NCBI GenBank assembly: GCA_012522755.1
Contig: JAAYJV010000129.1
Coordinates: 1-33,147, forward strand
DNA length: 33,147 nt
DNA from: Candidatus Hydrogenedens sp.
GTDB lineage: Bacteria; Hydrogenedentota; Hydrogenedentia; Hydrogenedentales; CAITNO01
Reading direction: 5' to 3'
Part shown: in pieces, positions 7,977-16,453 of the stretch
Position numbering within the stretch: position 1 is the stretch's first letter
Layout: each line of letters opens with the position of its first letter
Translations under genes and position numbers: made by a program
The notes under the pieces: generated by a model
The model's database searches: none
Told to the model about the DNA's origin: nothing
The model's input: the letters and a program-made list of their open reading frames with translations, nothing else

Positions 7977-8711
7977 ATGAAACCACTGGAAGGAAAAGTT
8001 GCTCTCGTAACAGGCGGAACCCGCGGCATAGGCAATGCCATTGTCCGCCTCTTTGTGCAGCAAGGAGCACAGGTTGCTTTTTGCGGTAGATCGGAAGAAG
8101 AGGCGAAGAAAGTGGCCCGCTCCCTTGGCGGAGAATCCTTAGGTCTGGGCTGTGATGTGTCTCGCCATGAGGAAGTGCAGGCTCTGGTTGCCCGGGTTCA
8201 GGAACGGTGGGGCACCATCCATATACTGGTCAATAATGCCGGCATTGTTTTGGATGGCCTTCTCATGCGCATGAAGGAAGAACGCTGGGATCAGGTCATT
8301 CAAAGCAACCTCAACAGTGTATTTCATTGCTGCAAAGCCACAGCACCCTTGATGGTTAAACAACGCTATGGCCGTATCATCACCATCGGATCTGTTGCGG
8401 CCTTGCGCGGTAATGCGGGACAATGCGCATACACCGCTTCCAAAGCGGCGCTGGTCGGCTTTACCAAATCCTATGCCCGCGAAATGGCCTCGCGAAACAT
8501 AACTGTCAATCTGCTGGCTCCCGGACTGATTGAAACAGATATGACCGCCTCTTTGCCGACCGGACTGCAGGAAGCCCTGATCTCGCAAATCCCTCTGAAA
8601 AGAGCCGGAACAGTGGAGGAGGTGGCGTCTGCTGTGGCTTTTCTCGCCTCTGACGAAGCCGCTTATATTACCGGCACTGTCCTGCGGGTGGATGGCGGTC
8701 TCGGAAGCTGA
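7977..8711 (+). CDS. fabG: 3-oxoacyl-[ACP] reductase FabG
   Basis: This short-chain dehydrogenase of 244 residues reduces 3-oxoacyl-ACP with NADPH in fatty-acid elongation. The cofactor motif is GGTRGIG (residues 13-19), followed by NNAG (86-89) and the catalytic Asn111, Ser139, Tyr152 and Lys156. The ATG at 7977 has AAAGGA upstream, and the extra upstream codons do not resemble the family. It follows plsX after 155 bp. That gap usually holds fabH and fabD or is absent, and neither gene is here, nor is acpP downstream. Other SDR activities are possible, but position and sequence favour FabG. Confidence 0.9.
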   Translation: MKPLEGKVALVTGGTRGIGNAIVRLFVQQGAQVAFCGRSEEEAKKVARSLGGESLGLGCDVSRHEEVQALVARVQERWGTIHILVNNAGIVLDGLLMRMKEERWDQVIQSNLNSVFHCCKATAPLMVKQRYGRIITIGSVAALRGNAGQCAYTASKAALVGFTKSYAREMASRNITVNLLAPGLIETDMTASLPTGLQEALISQIPLKRAGTVEEVASAVAFLASDEAAYITGTVLRVDGGLGS

Positions 8712-8735
8712 GCACCTGTGTGCGCATTCCTGTTT

Positions 8736-9848
8736 TTAACTCAGAGAAGCACAATGGTCGCTTAAGGCTTCTATAACCCTGTCCTGCTGTGCTGTGGTGA
8801 GTTCCGGATAGATGGGCAGGGCCAATACCTCTTTGCTCGCTGCTTCCGCCTGCGGGCATGTGTGTCCCGTCTGAATATATTCTTTAAAGCAGGGCTGTTG
8901 ATGGAGGGGGAGAGGATAGAAGATCCCGCTACCGATACCCCGTTCCTGAAGCAAGGCTTTTGCCTGGTCCCGCTCAGGAAGTCGGATCACATATTGGTGA
9001 TAGACGTGATAAGCTTCCGGTGCTTCGGAAGGACAGGTAATACCGGAAATCTGTTGAAGTGCCGCCGTGTAATAGCGGGCCCTTTCCCGACGCTGTTCGT
9101 TCCATTCGCTGAGACAGGAGAGTTTCACCTGAAGCACAGCCGCCTGAATGGTATGCAAATGGCTGTTTGTCCCCACGATCCCATGCTGATAGAGTGCACT
9201 GGCACCGTGACAGCGGAGAAGGCGCAGCTTTGCAGCCAGTGCGTCATCATTGGTTAAAATAGCTCCTCCTTCTCCCGCTGCTCCCAGATTTTTGGTGGGA
9301 TAAAAACTAAGAGCTGTCGCCATACCCCAGGCTCCTGCGGCCTTATCGCCTTTCCGTGCGCCCAGTGCCTGTGCGGCATCTTCAATGATCGGAAGATTGT
9401 TTTCAGCAGCAATTTCAGCCAGAATTTCCATCTCCGCACATTGCCCATAAAGATGGACAGGAAGAATACAACGTGTTCTGGAGCTGAGTTTTCTTTTCAC
9501 ATCTTCGGGATCCAGAGTAAAGCGATCCGGCAGAATATCGGCGAAAACAGGAATACCCCCTGCATTGACAATGGCGCCCCCTGTAGCAAAAAAGGTGAAA
9601 GGGGTCGTGATTACTTCATCGCCCGCTTGCAGGTCCAGTGCTTTCAAGGGAAGAAAGAGCGCATCCGTACCTGAACTGACGCCCAGTGCATGACGCACGC
9701 CCGCATAAGCGGCCAGAGCTTCTTCAAAGGCCTCCACCTCGGCACCGCCACGGAATTGCTGGCGCTCCAAAACGGCCAGAACCGCCGCTTCTATTTCCGG
9801 ACGAAGAGTCGCATATTGTGCCCGTAAATCAACCATTGGAATGGTCAT
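8736..9848 (-). CDS. DegT/DnrJ/EryC1/StrS family aminotransferase
   Basis: This is a PLP-dependent aminotransferase of the family that converts keto-sugars to amino-sugars. The 370-residue product starts at MTIPMVDLRAQY, with AGGAG 11 nt upstream. PLP-binding residues are visible: GTDAL (60-64), D157 in EDAAQ, and the Schiff-base lysine K186 in SFYPTKNLGA. The C-terminal half has the family's PLPLHQQPCF segment. It has its own promoter just behind queA, so it need not be co-regulated with it. No nucleotide-sugar genes adjoin it, so the sugar cannot be named. It ends tail to tail with fabG, 24 bp apart. Confidence 0.9.
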   Translation of the reverse strand: MTIPMVDLRAQYATLRPEIEAAVLAVLERQQFRGGAEVEAFEEALAAYAGVRHALGVSSGTDALFLPLKALDLQAGDEVITTPFTFFATGGAIVNAGGIPVFADILPDRFTLDPEDVKRKLSSRTRCILPVHLYGQCAEMEILAEIAAENNLPIIEDAAQALGARKGDKAAGAWGMATALSFYPTKNLGAAGEGGAILTNDDALAAKLRLLRCHGASALYQHGIVGTNSHLHTIQAAVLQVKLSCLSEWNEQRRERARYYTAALQQISGITCPSEAPEAYHVYHQYVIRLPERDQAKALLQERGIGSGIFYPLPLHQQPCFKEYIQTGHTCPQAEAASKEVLALPIYPELTTAQQDRVIEALSDHCASLS

Positions 9849-9931
9849 TGAATCTGATACTCCTATCATGAAGGGAGAAAAAACAACAGAAAAGAGGAGA
9901 GTATCCGCCCCTTTGCAGCCTGACAACCCTA

Positions 9932-9961
9932 AGTATAGAGCACTTTTTAAAGAGATATCAA
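9932..9961 (-). promoter_or_regulatory. Promoter for the DegT-type aminotransferase
   Basis: On the minus strand TTGATA, an 18-bp spacer and TATACT lie in the gap after queA. Transcription would begin near 9925, giving a leader of about 77 nt before the ATG at 9848. Confidence 0.65.
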
Positions 9962-9975
9962 AAGCAAGGACTTTA

Positions 9976-10998
9976 TCAAAGGATCAACATGACATCTCCG
10001 TAAGAATAGAAACGGAATTTTTCCTGTACAGCCCGGCGATAAGCCTCCATAACAAAGTCTTTTCCGGCAAAAGCACATACGAGCGCCAGCAGACTGGAGC
10101 GGGGGAGATGGAAATTTGTTTGCAGTATATCCACAGCGGAAAATTGATAGGGTGGATAGATATAAAGATCGGTGCAGCCCCGGGCGGAGCGATACATGCC
10201 TTCTGAATAGCAGGATTCAAGGACACGGGTGCAAGTGGTTCCTACGGCCACTACCCGCCCTCCATTTTTCCGGGTATTGTTGAGAAGTTGTGCGGATTCA
10301 TCGGGAAAAACATATTCCTCATCATCCATACGATGTTCGCTGAGCAACTCTGTCTGAATGGGTTTGAAGGTGCCATAGCCGACATGGAGGGTGAGAAATG
10401 CTTTTTCAATCCCTTCTCTGGCGAGGGTGTTAAAAACAGCGTCCGTAAAATGGAGTCCCGCCGTGGGAGCCGCCACTGCGCCGGGAGTGTCCGCATAAAC
10501 AGTCTGATACCTGCTCGCATCATTATCGTCGGGGCGATCGCGATGGATATAGGGAGGCAGAGGAATTTCCCCCGCCTCTTCCAGACGGCTGATGACGTCT
10601 CCCGTGTTGAAATATACACGCCGTTTCCCTCCCGGCAGTCTTTCGTCCACCCTCGCTGCCAGATCCGTCGGTAAGATGACAGTATTTCCTGGTTTCAACC
10701 TTGCTGAAGGTCTTACCAAAGCAGCCCAGCTCCCGTCTCCCAGTTCCTGAAGCAGAAAAATCTCCACAGCCCCGCCCGTAGTTTTATGGCCATGGAGCCG
10801 TGCCCTGATGACGCGCGTGTCATTGAGAGCCAGACAATCTCCGCGCTTCAGATAGTGTGCCAGATTCTCAAAGAGATCAAGCTGAATATTCCCCTTCTTT
10901 CGATCAAGAACCATCAATCTGGAAGCATCCCTCTTCTGAGCGGGATATTGCGCAATGAGGGATTCAGGGAGATCATAATCCAGTGCGGTGCTTTTCAT
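9976..10998 (-). CDS. queA: S-adenosylmethionine:tRNA ribosyltransferase-isomerase QueA
   Basis: QueA transfers and rearranges the ribosyl part of SAM onto preQ1-modified tRNA, giving epoxyqueuosine. The 340-residue length is normal. Family segments are plain: YDLPESLIAQYPA at the N-terminus, AAPTAGLHFT, LHVGYGTFKP, SEHRM, TNFHLP and the C-terminal FYSYGDVMLI. The ATG at 10998 has AAAGAG upstream. It begins 33 bp after the stop of the DUF6807 gene and is probably on the same transcript, although the functions look unrelated. No other queuosine gene (tgt, queC-F) is in the window. Confidence 0.96.
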   Translation of the reverse strand: MKSTALDYDLPESLIAQYPAQKRDASRLMVLDRKKGNIQLDLFENLAHYLKRGDCLALNDTRVIRARLHGHKTTGGAVEIFLLQELGDGSWAALVRPSARLKPGNTVILPTDLAARVDERLPGGKRRVYFNTGDVISRLEEAGEIPLPPYIHRDRPDDNDASRYQTVYADTPGAVAAPTAGLHFTDAVFNTLAREGIEKAFLTLHVGYGTFKPIQTELLSEHRMDDEEYVFPDESAQLLNNTRKNGGRVVAVGTTCTRVLESCYSEGMYRSARGCTDLYIYPPYQFSAVDILQTNFHLPRSSLLALVCAFAGKDFVMEAYRRAVQEKFRFYSYGDVMLIL

Positions 10999-11031
10999 GG
11001 GTGATTCTCTTTGTTCTGCAAGTGTTTGCCT

Positions 11032-11970
11032 TTACTCGGATTGTTGCGCCGTCATATAGGCCTGGAAAAGGGAGGGTACGTCTGCTTCTTCGCAACTTCC
11101 TCTGTGAAGAACAACCCGATATTTCAAGGTGAAAGAGTCTCCCGGATTCATGAGATGGTCTTGCGTATGGGGCCAGGATTGCCCGAGAAAACCATAATGA
11201 CGTAGAATCCATCCTGCATGGGGAAAGCCCGGAAGATCCGGATGCTGAAAAACAGCCAGCCCGGACAGAGCTGTCTCACCTTTGACAACAGGAAAAGAAA
11301 TATCCACCCAGGGCGACTCCAATGCCAGCGCATCCTCTTCGATCCGGCCCGTTGCCGCAGTGAAGATAAAGTTTTTCCGCAAGGCATCGGGCCTGAAACA
11401 AAATCCGCCATAGCCCTTGTTGTCTGTTCCGCTGCCCCGAAGGGTGATGGTTCCGTCACTCACATTGGTGAAGGTCAGTGTGAAATCCATGGCTCTGTGA
11501 CTGTCTTCGGCCGGATATACGATCACTTCCACCTCTTCTTTCATGATCCCCTGATCCGGATTTTCATCAAAGGCCCAATGATTGACCAGACTGAGAACAG
11601 CCCTTTCCGCATCATCCTCTTTCTCCACACGGGAAAGGTTGCGTTGTCGGGCATTTTTCAAAATCCAGACATCAATTTTCTTCTCACCGGCCAGACTGTC
11701 CGGCCAGGCCCAGAACAGGCCCCGATGATGAAAATGATCGATGGGAAAATCCTGGGTCATGATTTCACCATCCAGACCATAGAGGGGATGAAAATAACAT
11801 GCCCTCTCATAGTGTGCCGGCACAGGAAAGGGAGGCTGTACCAGCGCATAGTGAAACTCCCAGACCGCTTTGTCATTTTCCCGCAAGATGAGTGAAGAAC
11901 CATCATCTTCGAAAGAAAAAACGCCTTGAAAGGCAAGGACTGAGCTTGCCAGCAGCAGAGCCATATTCAT
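11032..11970 (-). CDS. DUF6807 (PmoA-like) family protein, probably exported
   Basis: This 312-residue protein resembles the DUF6807 family, often labelled PmoA but not shown to be a methane-oxidation enzyme. The His-rich motif DHFHHRGLFWAW (residues 78-89) and YGGFCFRP are typical. The N-terminus MNMALLLASSVLAF is a short, hydrophobic signal-like segment. The ATG at 11970 has AGAGG upstream, whereas the longer frame begins inside the preceding gene. Family members occur in gene sets for sugar catabolism in environmental bacteria, so a role on carbohydrate derivatives is possible but unproven. It lies 61 bp after the HAD gene and 33 bp before queA. Confidence 0.8.
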   Translation of the reverse strand: MNMALLLASSVLAFQGVFSFEDDGSSLILRENDKAVWEFHYALVQPPFPVPAHYERACYFHPLYGLDGEIMTQDFPIDHFHHRGLFWAWPDSLAGEKKIDVWILKNARQRNLSRVEKEDDAERAVLSLVNHWAFDENPDQGIMKEEVEVIVYPAEDSHRAMDFTLTFTNVSDGTITLRGSGTDNKGYGGFCFRPDALRKNFIFTAATGRIEEDALALESPWVDISFPVVKGETALSGLAVFQHPDLPGFPHAGWILRHYGFLGQSWPHTQDHLMNPGDSFTLKYRVVLHRGSCEEADVPSLFQAYMTAQQSE

Positions 11971-12031
11971 TTGAATTCCTCTTTCTTCTCTTGTGTTTGT
12001 ACTGAGCCGAAGCCTGTTTCTCATCCCTGTC

Positions 12032-12976
12032 TCAGAGATGCTGCGGGCCTTTCGCAACGTTTCCGGAGGTCACATCCCGCCGTTCACGGACCATGCGGTC
12101 GGCTATGCCGGTGATATGTTTGCGCAGCCACATATCTGTCTGGCTGCCTTCGCTGTAATCAGCGGGACCGTAAGAATCCACCCGGTCAGCGCGCTGCAAT
12201 TCATCCACCTGATTAAAATGGGTGGGAGAATCCTTTTCATAAATGGCGAAGGCCTTGCCGCCATGCTTGCGTATGACAGAAAAGCTGGGTACATCACTGG
12301 GGCCGTCGGCAATATAAATCATATTCTGGATGGGTACGCGCCGTTCTATCTCGGGAAGGGTATCATTGACAGAGATGCTGGCATCTTTATTGACCCCTTT
12401 GTTGATCTCAAAAATAGCTCTGGTTTTTGTCGTGTTATCCAGACATCCGGCCAGCTGGGTGATTTCGCCCCGGTCTGGTTTTCCCGCTGGATCGAAGCCC
12501 GGTTCAGCCGGTGTTTCGATGAATTCACTTGCCCAGATTCCGCTAAGATAATCGGATATGATCGAGCCCCGGATCATTTCAGCCAGTCCTGTGCTGACCA
12601 CATAATGTTCCAGCCGCAGATCAAACTCCTGGTATTTTGACGCTTCAAGAATCTTTTTCAACCGGTCAAAGACATCTGGGATGCCATCATAAAACGTGAT
12701 GTCCGCACCCAGTTCACGAAGCTTCGCATTGGACAGCCCTTTCATGATTCCCGAACGGACATAGGTCAGCAGGTGCCCGAGATAGCAGGTATCCTGATGA
12801 ACAGTAATACCTTCCTTTTTATAAAAGGCCGGAAGAGCGTTTACTTCCTTCCAGAACTGCTGCTCATTCACTTCATAATATTCAAACAGGGGTGTTTGCA
12901 TGTAATGGGGTGAAAGTGTTTTGTCAAAGTCCCAGATGACAGCAATGATATTCTGTAAAAATAAACCTTTGCTCAT
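12032..12976 (-). CDS. HAD-superfamily phosphatase-like hydrolase
   Basis: The N-terminal motif IAVIWDFDKTL gives the nucleophile D16 and acid D18 of the haloacid-dehalogenase superfamily. A later YIADGPSD supplies the metal-binding acids of motif IV. Between them (about residues 25-150) is a helical cap. The 314-residue product has no signal peptide and should act in the cytoplasm on a small phosphorylated substrate that cannot be named from sequence. The ATG at 12976 has AGGA upstream. It lies between a secreted phosphoesterase (58 bp before) and the DUF6807 gene, with no terminator in between, so co-transcription is likely. Confidence 0.85.
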   Translation of the reverse strand: MSKGLFLQNIIAVIWDFDKTLSPHYMQTPLFEYYEVNEQQFWKEVNALPAFYKKEGITVHQDTCYLGHLLTYVRSGIMKGLSNAKLRELGADITFYDGIPDVFDRLKKILEASKYQEFDLRLEHYVVSTGLAEMIRGSIISDYLSGIWASEFIETPAEPGFDPAGKPDRGEITQLAGCLDNTTKTRAIFEINKGVNKDASISVNDTLPEIERRVPIQNMIYIADGPSDVPSFSVIRKHGGKAFAIYEKDSPTHFNQVDELQRADRVDSYGPADYSEGSQTDMWLRKHITGIADRMVRERRDVTSGNVAKGPQHL

Positions 12977-13033
12977 GAAGAGAATCCTGTTGGCGATGCC
13001 CGGTTAAATGTATTTTTAATAACTGCACAGGCG

Positions 13034-14854
13034 CTATTTTTCGATAATGACTTCATCCACCATATTGCCATCCACGTCATAAGCGCGGTAGACGAGCCGG
13101 GGCGTATTCAATTGCAGATCAATGACCTGGTAGGTGGACAGCTGTTCATAACCGACTTCCGTATAAGGCTTGAAGGCCAGTTTATACAACTTTGTCCCCG
13201 ATACGGACAGCACGTAGATGGTACCTTCAGCCGGACTTTCCACTTTCTCATCGTTGTACATGGGAGCTGTGCGCAAATAGGTGTGATCATGTCCCTGCAA
13301 GACCATATCAACATGATGCCGGTCAAAAACAGGAAGCAACACATCACGGAGCCATTTGTTGTCACGCCACTGACCGGAACTGTACAGAGGATGGTGCATC
13401 ATCACAAATTTCCAGACCGCATTGCTTTCAGCCAGGGTCTTGTCCAGCCAGGAGACATACTCTTCGGGCATCAGATTGGTGTCCAGCACAACAAAGAGAG
13501 CATTGCTGTATTCAAAGGAATAACAGTGCTCTTTGACCGCATCTTCAGGCCCGTTTTCCGGGAGAATGAAAAAGTCACGGTACAATTGTGGGTCTCCGCC
13601 GATGTATTCATGATTGCCCAATGCGGGAATAACAACACGGTGGTCGAAGACGTCCCGGCTGTGCTTAAAGAAGGAATCCCACTCATTGCGGTCAACACCC
13701 CGGTTCACATTGTCACCTGCGAGCATGTAGAATTGTGCGTGGGGCTGGTCACGCCAGGCTTTTTCAAGAAGACTGCGCCAGCGGGGATAACCAACCTGAA
13801 CATCGCCCATGTAAATGAAGGAAAAAGCCGATTCTTCCTCAGGCGCTGTCTTGAATTCAGCCAGATCAGACCAACCGTCTTCAGAGCCATCTCCCACGGC
13901 ATAAACATAAGTCGTGTCCGCTTCCAGATTCCTAAGAGTGAGGGAATGGGTAAAAATAACGGGCTGGTTCAATACTTTTTTGGATTCATGACGGGAAGAT
14001 ACAGCTTTTTCGATCTGTGGGCTTCCCGGCGAAAAGTGTACATGATCCCGTTTTTTCATATAGGCCACAGCTCCGGTCTGAGTCTCTTCACTGGTGCGCC
14101 ATTGAATGCTTTGCGTATAACGGGGGTCTTCGCTCCAGGTGAGAATGATATTGTCCGGCTCCGCTGTGGCTGGATATTCCGTTTCAACAAAATAGTTGAG
14201 AAGCATACTGGACCGACGCCAGCGTGCATCCACACGCAACAATGTGGCTCCTTGCAATTCGTCCGGGAATTCTTCCAGAGGATCCCATTCAGGGTGCGTA
14301 TAAGGCAGGACTCCCAATTCAAAGGCATCCACGGTGAGCTCTTCAGGATAGCCGTCAGAGATTAGCACTTCATCTTTTGCATTTAGAGGCTGAATGGCAA
14401 CAAAATATTGCAGAAAATTTCCGGAAAAAGAATTGATGCCCAGAGCTACAGGCCCCGCTTCAAAATTGCGGGCATAACCGATAAAAAGATCTCCATCACT
14501 GTCAACAACCACATCGGTGCGTTCGAAGGAACGCTCTTTCAACCAGAAAGCTTCAAAAGGGCCACGATCCTCAAAGAGTTTGTCATAGAGCACATAAACA
14601 CGTACGGGACAACTGACTGTGAAACGGATATGTTCTGTGGAAAAAGTATCCCGCTCTTCCGGCGTGAGCTCAGCCAGAACTTCGTCAAAGGTTAAGGCAC
14701 TCAATTGTGACAGGTTATATTTTTTCGCGAGACGTTCTCTGGAAGCGGACAGGGCTTCCTCCATGGAAAGAGCACTGGCAGCCAGGGGAAAAAGGAAGAG
14801 AAGGAAGGTGAGAACGAAAAGATGTCGTTTGTAAACTTTAGAGAAAAAAAACAT
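13034..14854 (-). CDS. Secreted purple-acid-phosphatase-like metallophosphoesterase
   Basis: The 606-residue product has a signal peptide (basic start, hydrophobic LFVLTFLLFLFPLAASA). A unique N-terminal region (30-225) and an Fn3-like purple-acid-phosphatase domain (about 230-335, ILTW...QWRT, then YVYAVGDG) come next. The two-metal phosphoesterase domain carries D351 (GDVQ), D381-N (AGDN), N414-H415-E (GNHEY), H487-H488 (HHPLY) and GHDH at 521-524, so the metal ligands are complete. The ATG at 14854 has AAGGAG at 5 nt; the slightly longer frame does not. It probably releases phosphate from monoesters outside the cytoplasm. No Pho-box could be identified. Confidence 0.88.
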   Translation of the reverse strand: MFFFSKVYKRHLFVLTFLLFLFPLAASALSMEEALSASRERLAKKYNLSQLSALTFDEVLAELTPEERDTFSTEHIRFTVSCPVRVYVLYDKLFEDRGPFEAFWLKERSFERTDVVVDSDGDLFIGYARNFEAGPVALGINSFSGNFLQYFVAIQPLNAKDEVLISDGYPEELTVDAFELGVLPYTHPEWDPLEEFPDELQGATLLRVDARWRRSSMLLNYFVETEYPATAEPDNIILTWSEDPRYTQSIQWRTSEETQTGAVAYMKKRDHVHFSPGSPQIEKAVSSRHESKKVLNQPVIFTHSLTLRNLEADTTYVYAVGDGSEDGWSDLAEFKTAPEEESAFSFIYMGDVQVGYPRWRSLLEKAWRDQPHAQFYMLAGDNVNRGVDRNEWDSFFKHSRDVFDHRVVIPALGNHEYIGGDPQLYRDFFILPENGPEDAVKEHCYSFEYSNALFVVLDTNLMPEEYVSWLDKTLAESNAVWKFVMMHHPLYSSGQWRDNKWLRDVLLPVFDRHHVDMVLQGHDHTYLRTAPMYNDEKVESPAEGTIYVLSVSGTKLYKLAFKPYTEVGYEQLSTYQVIDLQLNTPRLVYRAYDVDGNMVDEVIIEK

Positions 14855-14889
14855 GGGTACTCCTTGAAAATTCACGGCAAAACAAAAAA

Positions 14890-14935
14890 CATTGTAATTA
14901 CATTATTTACAAAACAGTGCTTTTGATACAAGCCA
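14890..14935 (-). promoter_or_regulatory. Possible AT-rich promoter with a 10-bp palindrome
   Basis: Upstream of the phosphoesterase an AT-rich stretch holds the perfect palindrome TGTAATTACA (14893-14902) and a TACAAT that could serve as -10. No good -35 is placed 16-18 bp before it. It is given as a candidate operator or promoter only. Confidence 0.3.
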
Positions 14936-15057
14936 TCAGGGGAAAAAGATCCGGACAAGACAGTAAAGAACGTTTTTCCGAAAGAGGGCTCCGATCCCAT
15001 CAGCTGGAATCACGTAGCATGGGGGATACAAAAAAGAGATTTGAAGTTGAGAAAAAC

Positions 15058-16293
15058 TCAGGACTTGTCTCGGAGATCGTAGGCCATGATCGCATCTCCA
15101 TGGCGGATATAAAGTATGCCATCTACAATGGCCGGATGTGCCCAGTGCCGGCCGTTACCCTCTGTAATCCTGAAGGAGCCGCGATGTTGAAATGCTTCCG
15201 GATCGGCTTTCACCAGATGGACGATACCCCGGGTCGGGCCTTCATAAATATAAAGCATGCCATCAGCATAGACAATGGTTCCCTGTTTGACTTCCTTGGT
15301 TTTCCACATCAGATCACCACTCTGCATGTTGATGCACATGAGATGGTTTCCCCGGCGGTGATTGCTCCCATAGAGGTGCCCTTCATGAAGAATGACACCA
15401 TGATGCTGGCAGTCCATCTCATTGTCCTGCCATACTTTTTCGTAGGAGGAACCGTCTTCCGAAAGGCGCAGAGCACCGCTTTCTGATTCATAGCCGCTGG
15501 TGTAATATAACAGGCCGTCCATATATAAAGGTGCTACAGCGTGGATCCCATCAAGAACAGGATGTTCCATTTTCCACAAGAAAGTGCCGTCTTCCGCATC
15601 CAGGCAGACAAAAAAATTGGCTGTAGCGGTAAAGAGGAGGCGTCGGCCGTTGTGCGTGTAAATTACAGGGGCGCAATAGGAGGCCTCATCCGTGAAGCCT
15701 TTGGAGGTCCACAGGGTCTCGCCCGTATTTTTGTCCAGCGCAGCCACACCGGCATCAGGTCCGCCCGGCGTGCAGATGACACGGTCGCCATCCACAAGAA
15801 GGGATTCGGCCAGGGTATACATGATATTAGGACCGGAAAAGCGTTCCAGAATATTCACGGACCAGAGTTTTTCACCCGTAGGGATATGGAGTCGGAAAAG
15901 ATCGCCCAGCCCCGAAAGCATATACAAGTGATCCCCTTCAATGGTCGGTGTGGACCGGGGGCCGGGTGCCTGGGTATCTTCCGTCTCGATTCCCACGGGA
16001 ATGCTTCTTTCAATCTCTCCATCCAGATTGAGGACAAAGATTGCGGCTGTTTTCTCATCGGTCATTCCGGGAACATAGATCTTTCCACCGGCAATGGAAG
16101 GAGAAGAATAGCCCTTGCCGAGCCCGTGGGTAACCCACAGACATGGGGGGCCCTCTTCAGGCCAGGATGTGAGAAGATTGCTTTCCTCAAAGCGGCCATC
16201 CCGGGTGGGACCGCGAAACTGAGGCGATTCGCCTGCAACAGCGAGACAGGTCAAAGACAGAAGAAGTGCGGAAAGAAGAACAGTTCTCTTCAC
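15058..16293 (-). CDS. Exported PQQ-like beta-propeller protein
   Basis: The 411-residue product starts at a GTG with a weak AGGG upstream and has a signal peptide ending near AVAGES (residue 20). It continues with FRGPTRDGRF, the common opening of outer-surface PQQ-like propellers of PVC-type bacteria. At least six repeats of the form G...YV..........LD..TGE..W are visible, for example LHIPTGEKLWSV, LDKNTGETLWTS, LDAEDGTFLWKM and INMQSGDLMWKT. These form the blades; there are no dehydrogenase active-site features, so a binding or scaffolding role is as likely as an enzymatic one. It has its own promoter at 16351-16379. Confidence 0.85.
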   Translation of the reverse strand: MKRTVLLSALLLSLTCLAVAGESPQFRGPTRDGRFEESNLLTSWPEEGPPCLWVTHGLGKGYSSPSIAGGKIYVPGMTDEKTAAIFVLNLDGEIERSIPVGIETEDTQAPGPRSTPTIEGDHLYMLSGLGDLFRLHIPTGEKLWSVNILERFSGPNIMYTLAESLLVDGDRVICTPGGPDAGVAALDKNTGETLWTSKGFTDEASYCAPVIYTHNGRRLLFTATANFFVCLDAEDGTFLWKMEHPVLDGIHAVAPLYMDGLLYYTSGYESESGALRLSEDGSSYEKVWQDNEMDCQHHGVILHEGHLYGSNHRRGNHLMCINMQSGDLMWKTKEVKQGTIVYADGMLYIYEGPTRGIVHLVKADPEAFQHRGSFRITEGNGRHWAHPAIVDGILYIRHGDAIMAYDLRDKS

Positions 16294-16350
16294 CTGAGAA
16301 ACCCTTTTCTATGTAAAAAGTGTTGATCATTCACTATGCGTGAAAGGCAT

Positions 16351-16379
16351 ACAATACACGAAGCGACCGTTACAGTCAA
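16351..16379 (-). promoter_or_regulatory. Sigma70-type promoter for the PQQ-like protein gene
   Basis: On the minus strand TTGACT, a 17-bp spacer and TATTGT fit the consensus closely. The predicted start near 16345 leaves about 51 nt before the GTG at 16293. Confidence 0.7.
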
Positions 16380-16402
16380 AGGCTGAGCGTGTGCTCTCAC
16401 GG

Positions 16403-16446
16403 GAAAAAAGAAGCCCGTAAAGCCTGCTGCAGCAGGGGAAAGGGGC
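16403..16446 (-). terminator. Possible terminator of the carbamoyltransferase gene
   Basis: On the minus strand a perfect palindrome CCTGCTGCAGCAGG (16423-16436) lies between short GCCC and GGGC arms and is followed by TTCTTTTTT. It begins about 10 bp after the stop codon. The structure is irregular, so confidence is moderate. Confidence 0.45.
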
Positions 16447-16453
16447 CCGGATT

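Noticed and set aside
13112-14365. 417-codon plus-strand frame across the phosphoesterase gene
   Set aside because: The minus-strand protein has a complete set of metal-binding motifs; the long opposite frame is a codon-bias artefact.
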